Assembly (NCBI RefSeq): GCF_900167005.1
Contig: NZ_FUXW01000021.1
Coordinates: 1 to 35,346 of the forward strand
DNA length: 35,346 bases
Direction of reading: 5' to 3'
From: Butyricicoccus pullicaecorum DSM 23266
Lineage (GTDB): Bacteria > Bacillota > Clostridia > Oscillospirales > Butyricicoccaceae
Part shown: in pieces, positions 16,116 through 24,063 of the stretch
Layout of the letters: each line of letters begins with the position of its first letter
Position numbering within the stretch: position 1 is the first letter of the stretch
Translations under genes and position numbers: made by a program
The notes under the pieces: model-generated
What the model was told of the DNA's origin: nothing
The model's database searches: none
The model's input: the letters and a program-made list of their open reading frames with translations, nothing else

Positions 16116-17498
16116 TTAAGGCTGTATCAAGCCCTGGAACAGCTCATAGCTCTGCTTGACCATATCCGTCAGGTGTTCCTCTGTCCGATTCTGCCCTGTC
16201 AGGTATTTCTCCCGTTCGCCTCTCAGGCAGCGCCGGATCTGATCTTCAAACGTATTTTCAACGCTCAGATAATTGTCCAGCTGGGGCGCCGAATAAAACT
16301 GATACTCGCGTTGGGTTTGCTGAAATGCCCGATAAAGCTCCTGATATTTCTGCTCCGTAAGCCCTTCAACCGCCTCAGGCAGATACCGCTCGAAGGCCTC
16401 CTGCGTCACTGGCATATAGCCCGCACGCACCGCAAAGGCGGTGTTTCGCTCCGCCTCGGTCAGCCACTTGAGGAAGGTGATGGCGGCCTTTTCCCGTTCC
16501 GGTGTGGATTTTACGGTACACATACCCGCGCCGCGCTGCATGACCAGCTTCTGCCCACCCTCAAACACCGGACAGGGCAGCACAGTCAATTTGATCTGCT
16601 CGGTGATGTTGTCCGGATGAATCACCTCATTGGAAAAGTACAGCACGCTGGCCGAGGACGCTACACTGACAATGGTATCCTCCGTCCGCAGCGGATCGGT
16701 CGCATATCCATCCCGCAGCCATACGCCGCCGGACAGACAGGCCCTCGCATAAGGCTCCCATACCGTTTGAAAAGCGGGGCCAAAGGCGATATCCTCCCCA
16801 TCAAAAAAGGATTGTCCGAGCGATTGCACGCCCACCTGAAAATAATTGAAGTGGAAATCATGGACAAACAATGCCTTGCCGTCGTTCGGCTGATCGGGTG
16901 TCTGCCGGTCGGTCCAGTCGGCATATTCACATGCAGCAGAAAACAGCCCTTCCCATGTGGAAAGCTGGCTGAGCGGCACTCCAGTGGCTGCGGAAAAACG
17001 GTCAAAAGCGGTCTGGTTGATATAGAGCAGCTCGGTGGACTTGGCCACCGGCAGGCAAACCAGACGCCCTTTCACCTCACCGGCCTGAAGAAAAGCAGGT
17101 ATAAAAGCGGACAGTTCTTCTTCGGTAAAATAATCACGATAGTCTACCAGAATGTTTTCATCCGGCATGGCCAGAATGGTCTGGGGATAGGTAACAAAAA
17201 TATCCGGCAGCTGGGATGCGCCCGGGTCCTGATTGGCAGAGGCCAGAATATTCTTGTGGATATTTTTATTGTTGGATACCATGGACACCTCTACCTGAAT
17301 GCCCTTCTCCTTGCCCACTGTTTCATTGAAGGTCTGAATAAAATCGTTCAGCGGAGAATCGGTCTGCGCACCGTAAACATGCCAGATATTGATCGTAATC
17401 GGCTGTTCGCTGCTTCCGGACGACACAGAACAGCCGGAAAGCAGCAAGGAACTCAGCAAAAACGCCGTCAAAACAATCTTTATCTTATGTAATTTCAT
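16116..17498 (-). CDS. Solute-binding lipoprotein, ABC family 1 type, without transporter (copy 1)
   Basis: A 460-residue lipoprotein with GGGAGGGAC before the ATG and lipobox LSGC at residue 23. The mature part begins ITINIWHVYGAQTDSPLND and has the usual family 1 extracellular solute-binding layout: FNETVGKEKGIQVEV, LPDIFVTYPQ, a mid-protein GRLVCLPVAKSTELLYIN and a C-terminal AITFLKWLTEAERNTAFAV...GYMPV. Such proteins normally deliver sugars or peptides to ABC permeases, but no permease or ATPase gene lies in the window. The next gene downstream is the membrane LuxR factor, so I infer a role as the ligand-binding partner of that sensor. The paralogue at 18506-19828 shares the WHVYG and NQTVGKEKGI regions. 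Confidence 0.9.
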   Translation of the reverse strand: MKLHKIKIVLTAFLLSSLLLSGCSVSSGSSEQPITINIWHVYGAQTDSPLNDFIQTFNETVGKEKGIQVEVSMVSNNKNIHKNILASANQDPGASQLPDIFVTYPQTILAMPDENILVDYRDYFTEEELSAFIPAFLQAGEVKGRLVCLPVAKSTELLYINQTAFDRFSAATGVPLSQLSTWEGLFSAACEYADWTDRQTPDQPNDGKALFVHDFHFNYFQVGVQSLGQSFFDGEDIAFGPAFQTVWEPYARACLSGGVWLRDGYATDPLRTEDTIVSVASSASVLYFSNEVIHPDNITEQIKLTVLPCPVFEGGQKLVMQRGAGMCTVKSTPEREKAAITFLKWLTEAERNTAFAVRAGYMPVTQEAFERYLPEAVEGLTEQKYQELYRAFQQTQREYQFYSAPQLDNYLSVENTFEDQIRRCLRGEREKYLTGQNRTEEHLTDMVKQSYELFQGLIQP

Positions 17499-17532
17499 GA
17501 GAAGTCCCTCCCGAATGCGGTGTTATGCAGGT

Positions 17533-18171
17533 TCATCGGTACCGGAGACGCTTGCCGCACTGGGGGCAGAAGCTCGCTGTATCGGCCAAAACGGTACTGC
17601 ATGCCGGACAATAAAAATGCATTGTCTTATACAGATCAAACAGGGTTTCCTTTGGAAGGATGGCACCGCAGTCTGTGCAAAAATCCTCTTCACCGGACAT
17701 CACCGCACCGCAGATCCGGCAAACTTTTATTTTTTTCATCGCGTCCGGCCCGAACCCATACTGCTCCATACCCATCCGCCGGATCTTCTGATGCCGTCCC
17801 TCACGCTCCCGGTCCTCCATCAGGCGCATGCCGCATTTGTGACACACCGATCCGGTTCCGCAAAGTTTTGCTCCGCAGTGCGGACAGAAATTTAAGGACG
17901 GCTTCCACGGGGAACACTCCACACATTCCAGAGTATCCGCATTGTACATGACATCCGAAACCCATCTGCCGCATTTGTGACACTGATTGAACAGGCTCCT
18001 GCCCTCTGTCTGCCAGGCGGTTTGCAGCGCCGTCTCCCGCGTATCTCCCCGCACAGGTCCGACCGTGCAGAGCAAGGCACCTGAAATCGCACAGTAAAAA
18101 CGAAAGTAATATCCATCCGGTCCAACCGATATTTCATAGTCCGCTGTCCTGCGGCATTGTTCCTTCGGCAT
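17533..18171 (-). CDS. Zinc-ribbon protein, first gene of the leftward sensor module
   Basis: About 212 residues from MPKEQCRRTADYE, preceded by AGGAGGAAG. The N-terminal 75 residues form a small domain with VGPDGYYFRFYCAISGALL and TAWQTEGRSLFNQCHKCGRW. At least four CxxC-pair zinc sites follow: CHKC/CVEC, CPHC/CHKC, CRIC/CTDC and CPAC/CPQC. There is no signal or membrane segment, so the protein is cytoplasmic. It lies 34 bases upstream of the solute-binding lipoprotein gene and its own start opens the transcription unit. It could be a cytoplasmic adaptor for the membrane factor or for the ribbon-bearing effectors. Its specific function is not recognised. Confidence 0.8.
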   Translation of the reverse strand: MPKEQCRRTADYEISVGPDGYYFRFYCAISGALLCTVGPVRGDTRETALQTAWQTEGRSLFNQCHKCGRWVSDVMYNADTLECVECSPWKPSLNFCPHCGAKLCGTGSVCHKCGMRLMEDREREGRHQKIRRMGMEQYGFGPDAMKKIKVCRICGAVMSGEEDFCTDCGAILPKETLFDLYKTMHFYCPACSTVLADTASFCPQCGKRLRYR

Positions 18172-18505
18172 ATTTCTTCCTCCTGTTGAACCCGGCTCTG
18201 CGGTGCGTCTTGATTCAATCAAAGGTGTACGTTATAATAAAATCAAGTTGGGGCCGCTCTGTTCGTCGTTGGCCACGCTGACAGAGCGTTCTTTTCTCTG
18301 AATACTCCAGCGAAAAGAAGGGCTCCCCCTTCCTGATGATTGCCTTGGGCAGGACCTATGCCCTTCTTGGTCGTGCTTGCGCCTATATTTTACGGAATTT
18401 CCGTGTTTTTGTCCCCCCCAATCCCCCGCGAATTGAGGGGAAAACAAAAATTTTACCAAAAGCACTGGAAAAAAGGCGGGTCGTTCCGCCAAGGAGGATG
18501 TTAAA
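18172..18505. other. Divergent intergenic region between the two sensor modules
   Basis: About 330 bases without a credible gene. It must hold the promoters of both sensor modules. Minus-strand TTATTATAACG near 18225-18240 and plus-strand CCTATATTTTACGG near 18391-18404 are AT-rich -10-like sequences, but neither has a clear -35. I do not find the block A or block B elements here. Imperfect inverted C/G runs occur at 18412-18440, and a short hairpin sits next to the plus-strand ribosome binding site. Confidence 0.5.
18475..18490 (+). promoter_or_regulatory. Hairpin directly before the ribosome binding site of the solute-binding gene
   Basis: GGCGG-GTCGTT-CCGCC forms a 5-bp GC stem ending one base before AAGGAGG (18492-18498 region). 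A stable stem here could affect ribosome access or mark the 3' part of a leader structure. It may be coincidence. Confidence 0.35.
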
Positions 18506-19828
18506 ATGAAGAAACTATTTGCATGGATGCTCATCCTGTTCTGCATGGCCGGTTTGAGCGGATGCAACAGCAAAACCACACTTTCCCCCGATTCCCCTGT
18601 CGCGCTGACCATGTGGCATGTCTATGGCGAACAGGCGGACTCCCCTATGAATCGTCTTGTAGATGAGTTTAACCAGACGGTTGGTAAAGAGAAAGGGATC
18701 ATCATTGACGTTACCGTAGTGACCAACAGCGTCAGCCTCGGCCCGCAGCTTTTAGATGCGCATGCCAATAAACCCGGCGCTCCATCGATGCCGGATCTTT
18801 TCTCCTGCTTCCCCGGCATCATCAAACAGATTGGTGTGGAACATGTCCTGGATTGGCAGGATTACTTCAGCGACGAAGAACGCTCTCATTTCGTGAAGGA
18901 ATTTATCGATGAGGGTACCGTAGAAGATCATCTGGCTGTTTTTCCGGTGTCCAAATCTTCTTACACTTTATTTATAAATGGCTCACAATTTGATCGTTTT
19001 TCTGCGGAAACCGATGTCTCCTACGCCGACCTTGCCGATTGGAACGGATTTTTTGATGCTGCTGCCAAATATTATGAATGGTCGGACGGAAAATCATTCT
19101 GCGCCTTTGACTATCTGCTTCACAATGTAGAGATGGATGCGCTGGCACGGGGCGGCAGCCTGTATGCCGACAACGGATGGTATGACTTTGAAAATCCGTC
19201 TCTCCGGACTGCATGGACGCGGTTTGCGCGTCCTCTGGTACAAGGACATATCTCCCTGTCCAATCCATATTCCTCTACCCAGCTCACCACCGGCGAGGCG
19301 CTTTCCGGAATCGGTTCTACTGCCGGCATTCTCTACTTTAACGACACCGTAACCTATCCGGATAATACCTCTGAACCCACCAATCTGCGGGTGCTTCCGC
19401 TCCCAAAAACAGCGGGTACCACAGGCATCATGCCCGTAACCGGCGTTGGTCTTTCCGCCTATCAAACAACCGAACAGAAGGCCGAAGCAGCCTCTGTTTT
19501 CCTCCACTGGCTGACCGAGAACCAGCGCAATCTGGAATTTGTGACCGAAACCGGCTATATGCCAGTGAACAACGGCGCATTCGATCTGATTGATACCTAT
19601 TCCTTTCCCAGAGAGAGCGATCGGGAGCTTTATGAGTCCATCAAAACCATGCGCGACACATACACCCCGTTTGTTCAGACATCTCAAAGCGACTTCTACG
19701 ACAAAGCAAATCGTCTTTATGAAAATCTACGGCAAATACTGCCTTCCCTGCATCAGCGAGCTGTGCAGGGAGAAGATCTGACACGATTAACCGATGAAAC
19801 CTGGAATCTGTTTCGCTCTATCCAGTAA
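18506..19828 (+). CDS. Solute-binding lipoprotein, ABC family 1 type, without transporter (copy 2)
   Basis: A 440-residue lipoprotein with AAGGAGG before its ATG and lipobox LSGC at about residue 20. The mature protein starts VALTMWHVYGEQADSPMNR and shares FNQTVGKEKGI, PDLFSCFPG, DYFSDEERSHFV, ASVFLHWLTENQRNLEFV and TGYMPVNN with the paralogue at 16116-17498. A linker of about 10 residues separates it from the lipid anchor. As in copy 1, the partner gene is a membrane LuxR factor (14 bases downstream) and no permease is present. Ligand type cannot be told from the sequence, though family 1 members often bind oligosaccharides. Confidence 0.9.
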   Translation: MKKLFAWMLILFCMAGLSGCNSKTTLSPDSPVALTMWHVYGEQADSPMNRLVDEFNQTVGKEKGIIIDVTVVTNSVSLGPQLLDAHANKPGAPSMPDLFSCFPGIIKQIGVEHVLDWQDYFSDEERSHFVKEFIDEGTVEDHLAVFPVSKSSYTLFINGSQFDRFSAETDVSYADLADWNGFFDAAAKYYEWSDGKSFCAFDYLLHNVEMDALARGGSLYADNGWYDFENPSLRTAWTRFARPLVQGHISLSNPYSSTQLTTGEALSGIGSTAGILYFNDTVTYPDNTSEPTNLRVLPLPKTAGTTGIMPVTGVGLSAYQTTEQKAEAASVFLHWLTENQRNLEFVTETGYMPVNNGAFDLIDTYSFPRESDRELYESIKTMRDTYTPFVQTSQSDFYDKANRLYENLRQILPSLHQRAVQGEDLTRLTDETWNLFRSIQ

Positions 19829-19842
19829 ACCGGAGGATCCCT

Positions 19843-21507
19843 ATGCGTGTATTACCGAACCTGCAGCATTCCCGCCGGTCTTTGAGATGGCGATTATTTG
19901 GCTCCATGCTGCTTCTGACCGCGATCCTGATGTCCGCTCTGGCATCCGGCCTGTTTTTATGCGGCAGATTCAGCAGCACCAAAAAGGAAACCGCGCAGAC
20001 CCTCGCGCTGCAGATGGAGGTTTTTGAACGAGATATGACCTCCTACTGGGAAAAATCTGCTGTTTTGAGTATTCATCTTTCTCAGACGATCACCGAATTG
20101 CTGGAGGACTATTTGGCAAAGCAGAACATCCCTTTCAGCCATCTGACAGACTCCCCCGTTCACATTGCCGGGCTGCAGAATCATGTCATCGGCTCGCTCT
20201 GCCAATCGCTGCGGCAAAGCGACTGCTCGGGTGCTTTTGTGCTGTTCAACGCGACCGTCAATTCCCATATCGAGCATTCCGAACTGTCCCGCAGTGGATT
20301 GTATCTGCAAAAATCCGGAAATGAAATCGCCGACGATCGTCTGCTTCTCTACCGCGGGCTGGCAGACGCAGGAAAAAATTATGGAATCACCCCGCACCGA
20401 AAATGGCGTCTTGAATTTCAGAGCGACTTATTTCCCAACTATGAGGAGCTTCTCTCCCACGCGGCCCCACCTCTGGAAACCGCTTATCGAATCACCGATC
20501 TGTTCACTCTTCCCGGTACCTCCGAGCAGGCTGTTCTGATGACCATTCCACTAATTGGAAAGGATGGGACAATTTATGGACTCTGCGGCTTTGAAATCAG
20601 TCAAAGCTATTTCAAGACATTCCATACCCAGCCCACCAACCTGTCCCGCATGGTCTGCCTGCTGACCACCGGCACCAACGGAATCCTCGACGCAGAAGTC
20701 GGACTGAGCTGCGGTGTTTCCAACGGATATTATTTCGCCCCCAATGGCAATCTCTCCGTCAAAAATCTGGGCGGCGGGCTGACTCTGTTTTCCGGCGCAT
20801 CCAATTCCTATATCGGCGTTCTGAAGGAGGTTTTTCTCTCCTACCGCAATCAAACCCTGGTCGCGGCTGTTCTGATTCCCAAAGAAGATTACGACAATGC
20901 AATCATTAAAAGCATCATGCAGACCGCGCTTTTGGTCTTGCTGCTGCTTTTTGTTACCCTTGTCTGCTGCTTCTATTTCAGCCGCCGGTTCATCTCTCCC
21001 ATCCTGAAAAGTTTGGCAAAAATTAAGTCTGAAAACCGAGACGGCGAAATATCGTGTATTATGGAAATCGATGACCTCTTTGCGTTCCTGGACGAACAGG
21101 ATCGAGCACATGAGCGTGCGCTCGCTGCCCTGACGCAGGAAAAACAGGAGGCGCAAAACGAAAAAGAACGTCTTCAGGATGCGTTCGACAGAGCACAGGA
21201 AAAATACGAATCCGCACAGGCTCAAATTTCCCGCCTCGCCTATGACAGAAAACAGGAGGTCGACCCTGCCGACTATCAGCAGTTCCTGCGCGGCATCGAT
21301 ACGTTGACCCCAACCGAACGCAAAATCTTTTCCTATTACCTCTCCGGCAAAAGCGTGAAGGATATTCTTGCGATTGCCGCCATCAAGGAAAGTACCCTGC
21401 GCTATCACAATAAAAACATTTACAGCAAGCTGGGCGTGAATTCACTCAAACAGCTGCTCCGCTATGCCGCCCTGATGCAGCAGGACGAGAACAGCAGAAA
21501 TCCCTGA
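19843..21507 (+). CDS. Membrane-bound LuxR-type transcription factor with extracytoplasmic sensor (copy 2)
   Basis: A 554-residue protein with CCGGAGG before its ATG. One membrane segment at about 18-42, an extracytoplasmic domain at about 43-352 paralogous to copy 1 (FVLFNATVNSH, SGLYLQKS, YGLCGFEISQSYF), a second membrane segment at about 356-381, an RRFISPILKSLAKI linker, then a feature missing from copy 1: a coiled coil of about 55 residues (roughly 415-470, rich in Glu, Gln and Ala), and finally the LuxR-type HTH at about 487-545 (LTPTERKIFSYYLSGKSVKDI then STLRYHNKNIYSKLGV). The gene is 14 bases after the solute-binding gene. It probably regulates the downstream effector operon; heteromer formation with copy 1 is possible. 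Confidence 0.87.
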   Translation: MRVLPNLQHSRRSLRWRLFGSMLLLTAILMSALASGLFLCGRFSSTKKETAQTLALQMEVFERDMTSYWEKSAVLSIHLSQTITELLEDYLAKQNIPFSHLTDSPVHIAGLQNHVIGSLCQSLRQSDCSGAFVLFNATVNSHIEHSELSRSGLYLQKSGNEIADDRLLLYRGLADAGKNYGITPHRKWRLEFQSDLFPNYEELLSHAAPPLETAYRITDLFTLPGTSEQAVLMTIPLIGKDGTIYGLCGFEISQSYFKTFHTQPTNLSRMVCLLTTGTNGILDAEVGLSCGVSNGYYFAPNGNLSVKNLGGGLTLFSGASNSYIGVLKEVFLSYRNQTLVAAVLIPKEDYDNAIIKSIMQTALLVLLLLFVTLVCCFYFSRRFISPILKSLAKIKSENRDGEISCIMEIDDLFAFLDEQDRAHERALAALTQEKQEAQNEKERLQDAFDRAQEKYESAQAQISRLAYDRKQEVDPADYQQFLRGIDTLTPTERKIFSYYLSGKSVKDILAIAAIKESTLRYHNKNIYSKLGVNSLKQLLRYAALMQQDENSRNP

Positions 21508-21577
21508 AACCCTTACGCACAAACGCTATCCAATCAAAATACGGAATCGTCCCCTTTGCCTGTCAGGGCATCATAAA

Positions 21578-21625
21578 GCGGCGGTCTGGAAGCATGTACT
21601 TCCGGGCCGCCGCTTTTTTCGATCC
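21578..21625 (+). terminator. Terminator after the rightward sensor module
   Basis: GCGGCGG-TCT-GGAAG ... CTTCC-GGG-CCGCCGC followed by TTTTTT. It is a strong rho-independent terminator about 70 bases past the LuxR gene stop and ahead of the effector-operon promoter, mirroring the terminator of the leftward module. Confidence 0.88.
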
Positions 21626-21698
21626 TCTGAAACGCCGGCGATTGATCGCGCATCTTTCTGTTTTGCACAAAAACACCGCGCAAAACCGAGCGTTCTGC

Positions 21699-21784
21699 AC
21701 TAAACAAATGATGTATTTCCCGGCAGCAGCGCCTGAAATGCACAATTATGCAATGGATTTGAACGTCCGGAACTGTTATTGTGA
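21699..21784 (+). promoter_or_regulatory. Shared bipartite promoter/operator, copy 2 (rightward operon)
   Basis: Block A is identical to copy 1 (ACTAAACAAATGATGTATTT), then a 17-base unrelated spacer, block B with only two differences in 26 bases (GCACAATTATG here, ACACAATCATG in copy 1), 11 unrelated bases, and CTGTTATTGT. Since flanks and spacers differ, the blocks are under selection. The element sits about 80 bases after the terminator of the sensor module and about 160 bases before the first effector gene. A likely role is binding of the membrane LuxR factors. Confidence 0.85.
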
Positions 21785-21942
21785 CTAAAAAGAATCATCC
21801 CAGTCTGGGCACTGCAAGCCAATCCCCATGGATCGGACGCAGCGTACAAAGCTGACAGGCCGCCGTACCGCTGCGGCGGCTTGACGACAGCAAACCTTAC
21901 CGTTCGCCTTCGCAGAATAAAATGAACAAAGGAGGAACCATC
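21785..21942 (+). promoter_or_regulatory. Structured 5' leader of the rightward operon
   Basis: About 155 bases lie between the shared promoter element and the first ATG. It contains CCCAG-T-CTGGG (21799-21809) and a GC-rich hairpin GCCGCCG / CGGCGGC (21859-21865 with 21874-21880). No uridine run follows the second stem, so it is not an obvious terminator. No gene is seen in it. The opposite operon has a leader of only about 40 bases. Confidence 0.45.
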
Positions 21943-22338
21943 ATGAAAGGAAACGTATTATTAAAAGTCACCGGCGTTTTAATGATCATTTCTGCTGTAA
22001 TCTCTATCTTTGCCGGCGTCTTTCTGGGCGGATTGGGCGCACTGGCGGCTGGATTGGGTGCAGCCTCCGGTCTGACACTTGCATATTGGGCTGCGCTGTT
22101 TCTGACAATGGTCGGCGGCATCTGTCAGATGATCGGCGGCATCCAAGGCATCAGATACAGCAAGAGCCGCGAACACGCGGGAAAACTGATCGTCTGGGGC
22201 ATCATCATTACCGTATTCGGCATCTTGAGCGCGGTTATGAACATGGTCAACAGCGGCGCATTCAATGTGCCCAGCATTCTGACCAGTGTAGCACTGCCAG
22301 CGCTGTACATCTTCGGCGCGGTGCTGAACACCAAATGA
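21943..22338 (+). CDS. Small four-helix membrane protein, first gene of the rightward operon
   Basis: A 131-residue protein from MKGNVLLKVTGVLM, preceded by AAAGGAGG. Four membrane segments are visible at about 7-30, 40-65, 82-105 and 110-128, with a Gly/Ala-rich loop (GGLGALAAGLGAAS) and a short basic loop (RYSKSREHAGK). The overall pattern resembles small DUF4064-like membrane proteins, but I am not confident in that assignment. The gene opens the effector operon downstream of the shared promoter element and is 58 bases before the DUF4428 gene. Confidence 0.8.
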   Translation: MKGNVLLKVTGVLMIISAVISIFAGVFLGGLGALAAGLGAASGLTLAYWAALFLTMVGGICQMIGGIQGIRYSKSREHAGKLIVWGIIITVFGILSAVMNMVNSGAFNVPSILTSVALPALYIFGAVLNTK

Positions 22339-22396
22339 AAGCGTACATACAGCGCAGCTGAAAACTGCACCAAAAATACAAAGGAGGAAGATTTAA

Positions 22397-23212
22397 ATGG
22401 GCTTTTTCGATAAGAAATACTGCAATATTTGCGGTGAAAAAATCGGATTGCTGGGCAACCGCAAACTGGAAGATGGAAATCTCTGCAAAAATTGTGCCAA
22501 AAAGCTGTCTCCGTGGTTCAGCGATCGCCGTCAAAGCACGGTAGCAGAGATTGAGGAGCAGCTGGCTTATCGCGAGGCAAATCAGGAAAAAGTGGCCTCG
22601 TTCCACGTCACCCGCACGCTGGGCGAGCGCACAAAGGTACTTCTGGACGAGGACGCAGGCCTGTTTATGGTCACCTCTGCCAGAAATCTGGAAGAGGCCA
22701 ATCCAGATGTATTGTCCTTCTCTGATGTGACCGGCTGCAAACTGGATATCGACGAGAGCAAAACGGAAATTGAATACACCGATGCCGAAGGCGAACGACA
22801 GAGCTTCTCCCCCAAGCGATATGCCTATTCTTACGACTTCTACATCGTCATCAACGTCAATAACCCCTACTTCAACGAGATCCGCTTCCAGCTCAACAGT
22901 TCCTCTGTGGACAATGACGCAGAAACCCTGCTGGATGGACCGAACGATATGTGCGGCATGCTCCGTTCCAAAATCGGTGGTGCCCTAACCTCCAATGCGG
23001 AGGAAGTTCGTGCCAGTGTGGAATATCAGCAATATGAGGAGATGGGCCGGGAGATTCGCGAAGCACTGCTTCAGGTCAGACAGCAGGCACGCGAGGAGGC
23101 GGCCGCAGCCGCAGCGCCCAAGGCAGCAGTCACCTGTCCGTACTGCGGCGCAACGACCATTCCGGATGCCAGCGGCTGCTGCGAATTCTGCGGCGGCGCG
23201 GTCAACGCCTGA
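22397..23212 (+). CDS. DUF4428-domain protein with C-terminal zinc ribbon
   Basis: A 271-residue soluble protein with AAGGAGG before its ATG. Residues 9-40 match DUF4428: CNICGEKIGLLGNRKLEDG then LCKNC. Residues about 65-215 form a domain with KVLLDEDAGLFMVTSARNLEE and FDYIVI-type strands (YDFYIVINVNNPYFNEIRFQ), of the SHOCT/DUF4428-associated kind. An Ala-rich linker leads to a second ribbon at the C-terminus (CPYCGATT then CCEFCGG). It fits the pattern seen throughout this locus of proteins carrying one ribbon at each end. The function of the family is not established. Confidence 0.85.
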   Translation: MGFFDKKYCNICGEKIGLLGNRKLEDGNLCKNCAKKLSPWFSDRRQSTVAEIEEQLAYREANQEKVASFHVTRTLGERTKVLLDEDAGLFMVTSARNLEEANPDVLSFSDVTGCKLDIDESKTEIEYTDAEGERQSFSPKRYAYSYDFYIVINVNNPYFNEIRFQLNSSSVDNDAETLLDGPNDMCGMLRSKIGGALTSNAEEVRASVEYQQYEEMGREIREALLQVRQQAREEAAAAAAPKAAVTCPYCGATTIPDASGCCEFCGGAVNA

Positions 23213-23322
23213 CAATCTTTCTGTCGGCCAGACCGGTGGACAGATATTAAAAATGCGGTGCACAGGAAACTGTAAACCAATGTAAATCTGCAAAAAGCAG
23301 GCATAATGAAAGGAGCTACATG

Positions 23323-24006
23323 ATGAGAAAGTATGAAATTCTGGGTGGAAATTTACCCGTTGTCGTATGTGAATTATCTGCCGGCGAATCCATGATTACC
23401 GAGAGCGGCAGCATGAGCTGGATGAGCCCGAACATGCGTATGGAAACGACGACCGGCGGCGGCGTGAAAAAGATGCTGGGTCGTCTGGTGTCCGGAGATT
23501 CGGCATTCCAGAATAGGTACACCGCTGAGGGCGGAAACGGAATGATTGCATTTGCATCGAGCTTCCCGGGTGCGATCAAAGCGCTGGACATCCGCGCCGG
23601 TCACTCCATGATCGTACAGAAAAGTGCATTCCTTGCTTCCGAAGCAGGTGTCGAACTGTCCATGCATTTCCAGAAAAAGCTGGGTTCTGGCTTCTTCGGC
23701 GGCGAAGGCTTCATCATGCAGAAACTGAGTGGAAACGGCACCGCATTCATCGAGATCGATGGTCATGCAACCGAATATGAGCTGGCTCCCGGTCAGGAGC
23801 TGCTGGTCAGCACCGGATATCTGGCGGCAATGGAAGAAACCTGCACCATGGATGTTGTCATGGTCAAGGGCGCAAAGAATATGCTGCTCGGCGGCGAAGG
23901 CGTCTTCAACACCGTTGTCAGAGGTCCCGGCCGGGTGATCCTGCAGACCATGCCCATCAGCAAGGTGGCCGAGCTGCTGCTTCCGTTTTTCAACACCAAA
24001 AAGTAA
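23323..24006 (+). CDS. AIM24 family protein
   Basis: A 227-residue protein of the AIM24/TIGR00266 family with a jelly-roll type beta fold. Motifs include ITESGSMSWMSPNMRMETT, a GGGVKKMLGRLVSGDSAFQNRY stretch, FPGAIKALDI, GFIMQKLSGNGTAFIEI, and PGQELLVSTGYLAA. The mitochondrial namesake supports inner-membrane architecture; bacterial members are uncharacterised but often lie near zinc-ribbon and PspA-type genes. Two ATGs occur in tandem; AAAGGAG is 7 bases from the second, so I start there (the other begins at 23320). It lies 110 bases after the DUF4428 gene. Confidence 0.92.
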   Translation: MRKYEILGGNLPVVVCELSAGESMITESGSMSWMSPNMRMETTTGGGVKKMLGRLVSGDSAFQNRYTAEGGNGMIAFASSFPGAIKALDIRAGHSMIVQKSAFLASEAGVELSMHFQKKLGSGFFGGEGFIMQKLSGNGTAFIEIDGHATEYELAPGQELLVSTGYLAAMEETCTMDVVMVKGAKNMLLGGEGVFNTVVRGPGRVILQTMPISKVAELLLPFFNTKK

Positions 24007-24063
24007 GCAGACAGTCACGAACTGAAAAAAATCAGTGAAAAAACATCAGGGAGGCGAATGGAC

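Noticed and set aside
16116-19828. A sugar ABC transporter operon
   Set aside because: Only solute-binding proteins are present; no permease or ATPase gene lies nearby.
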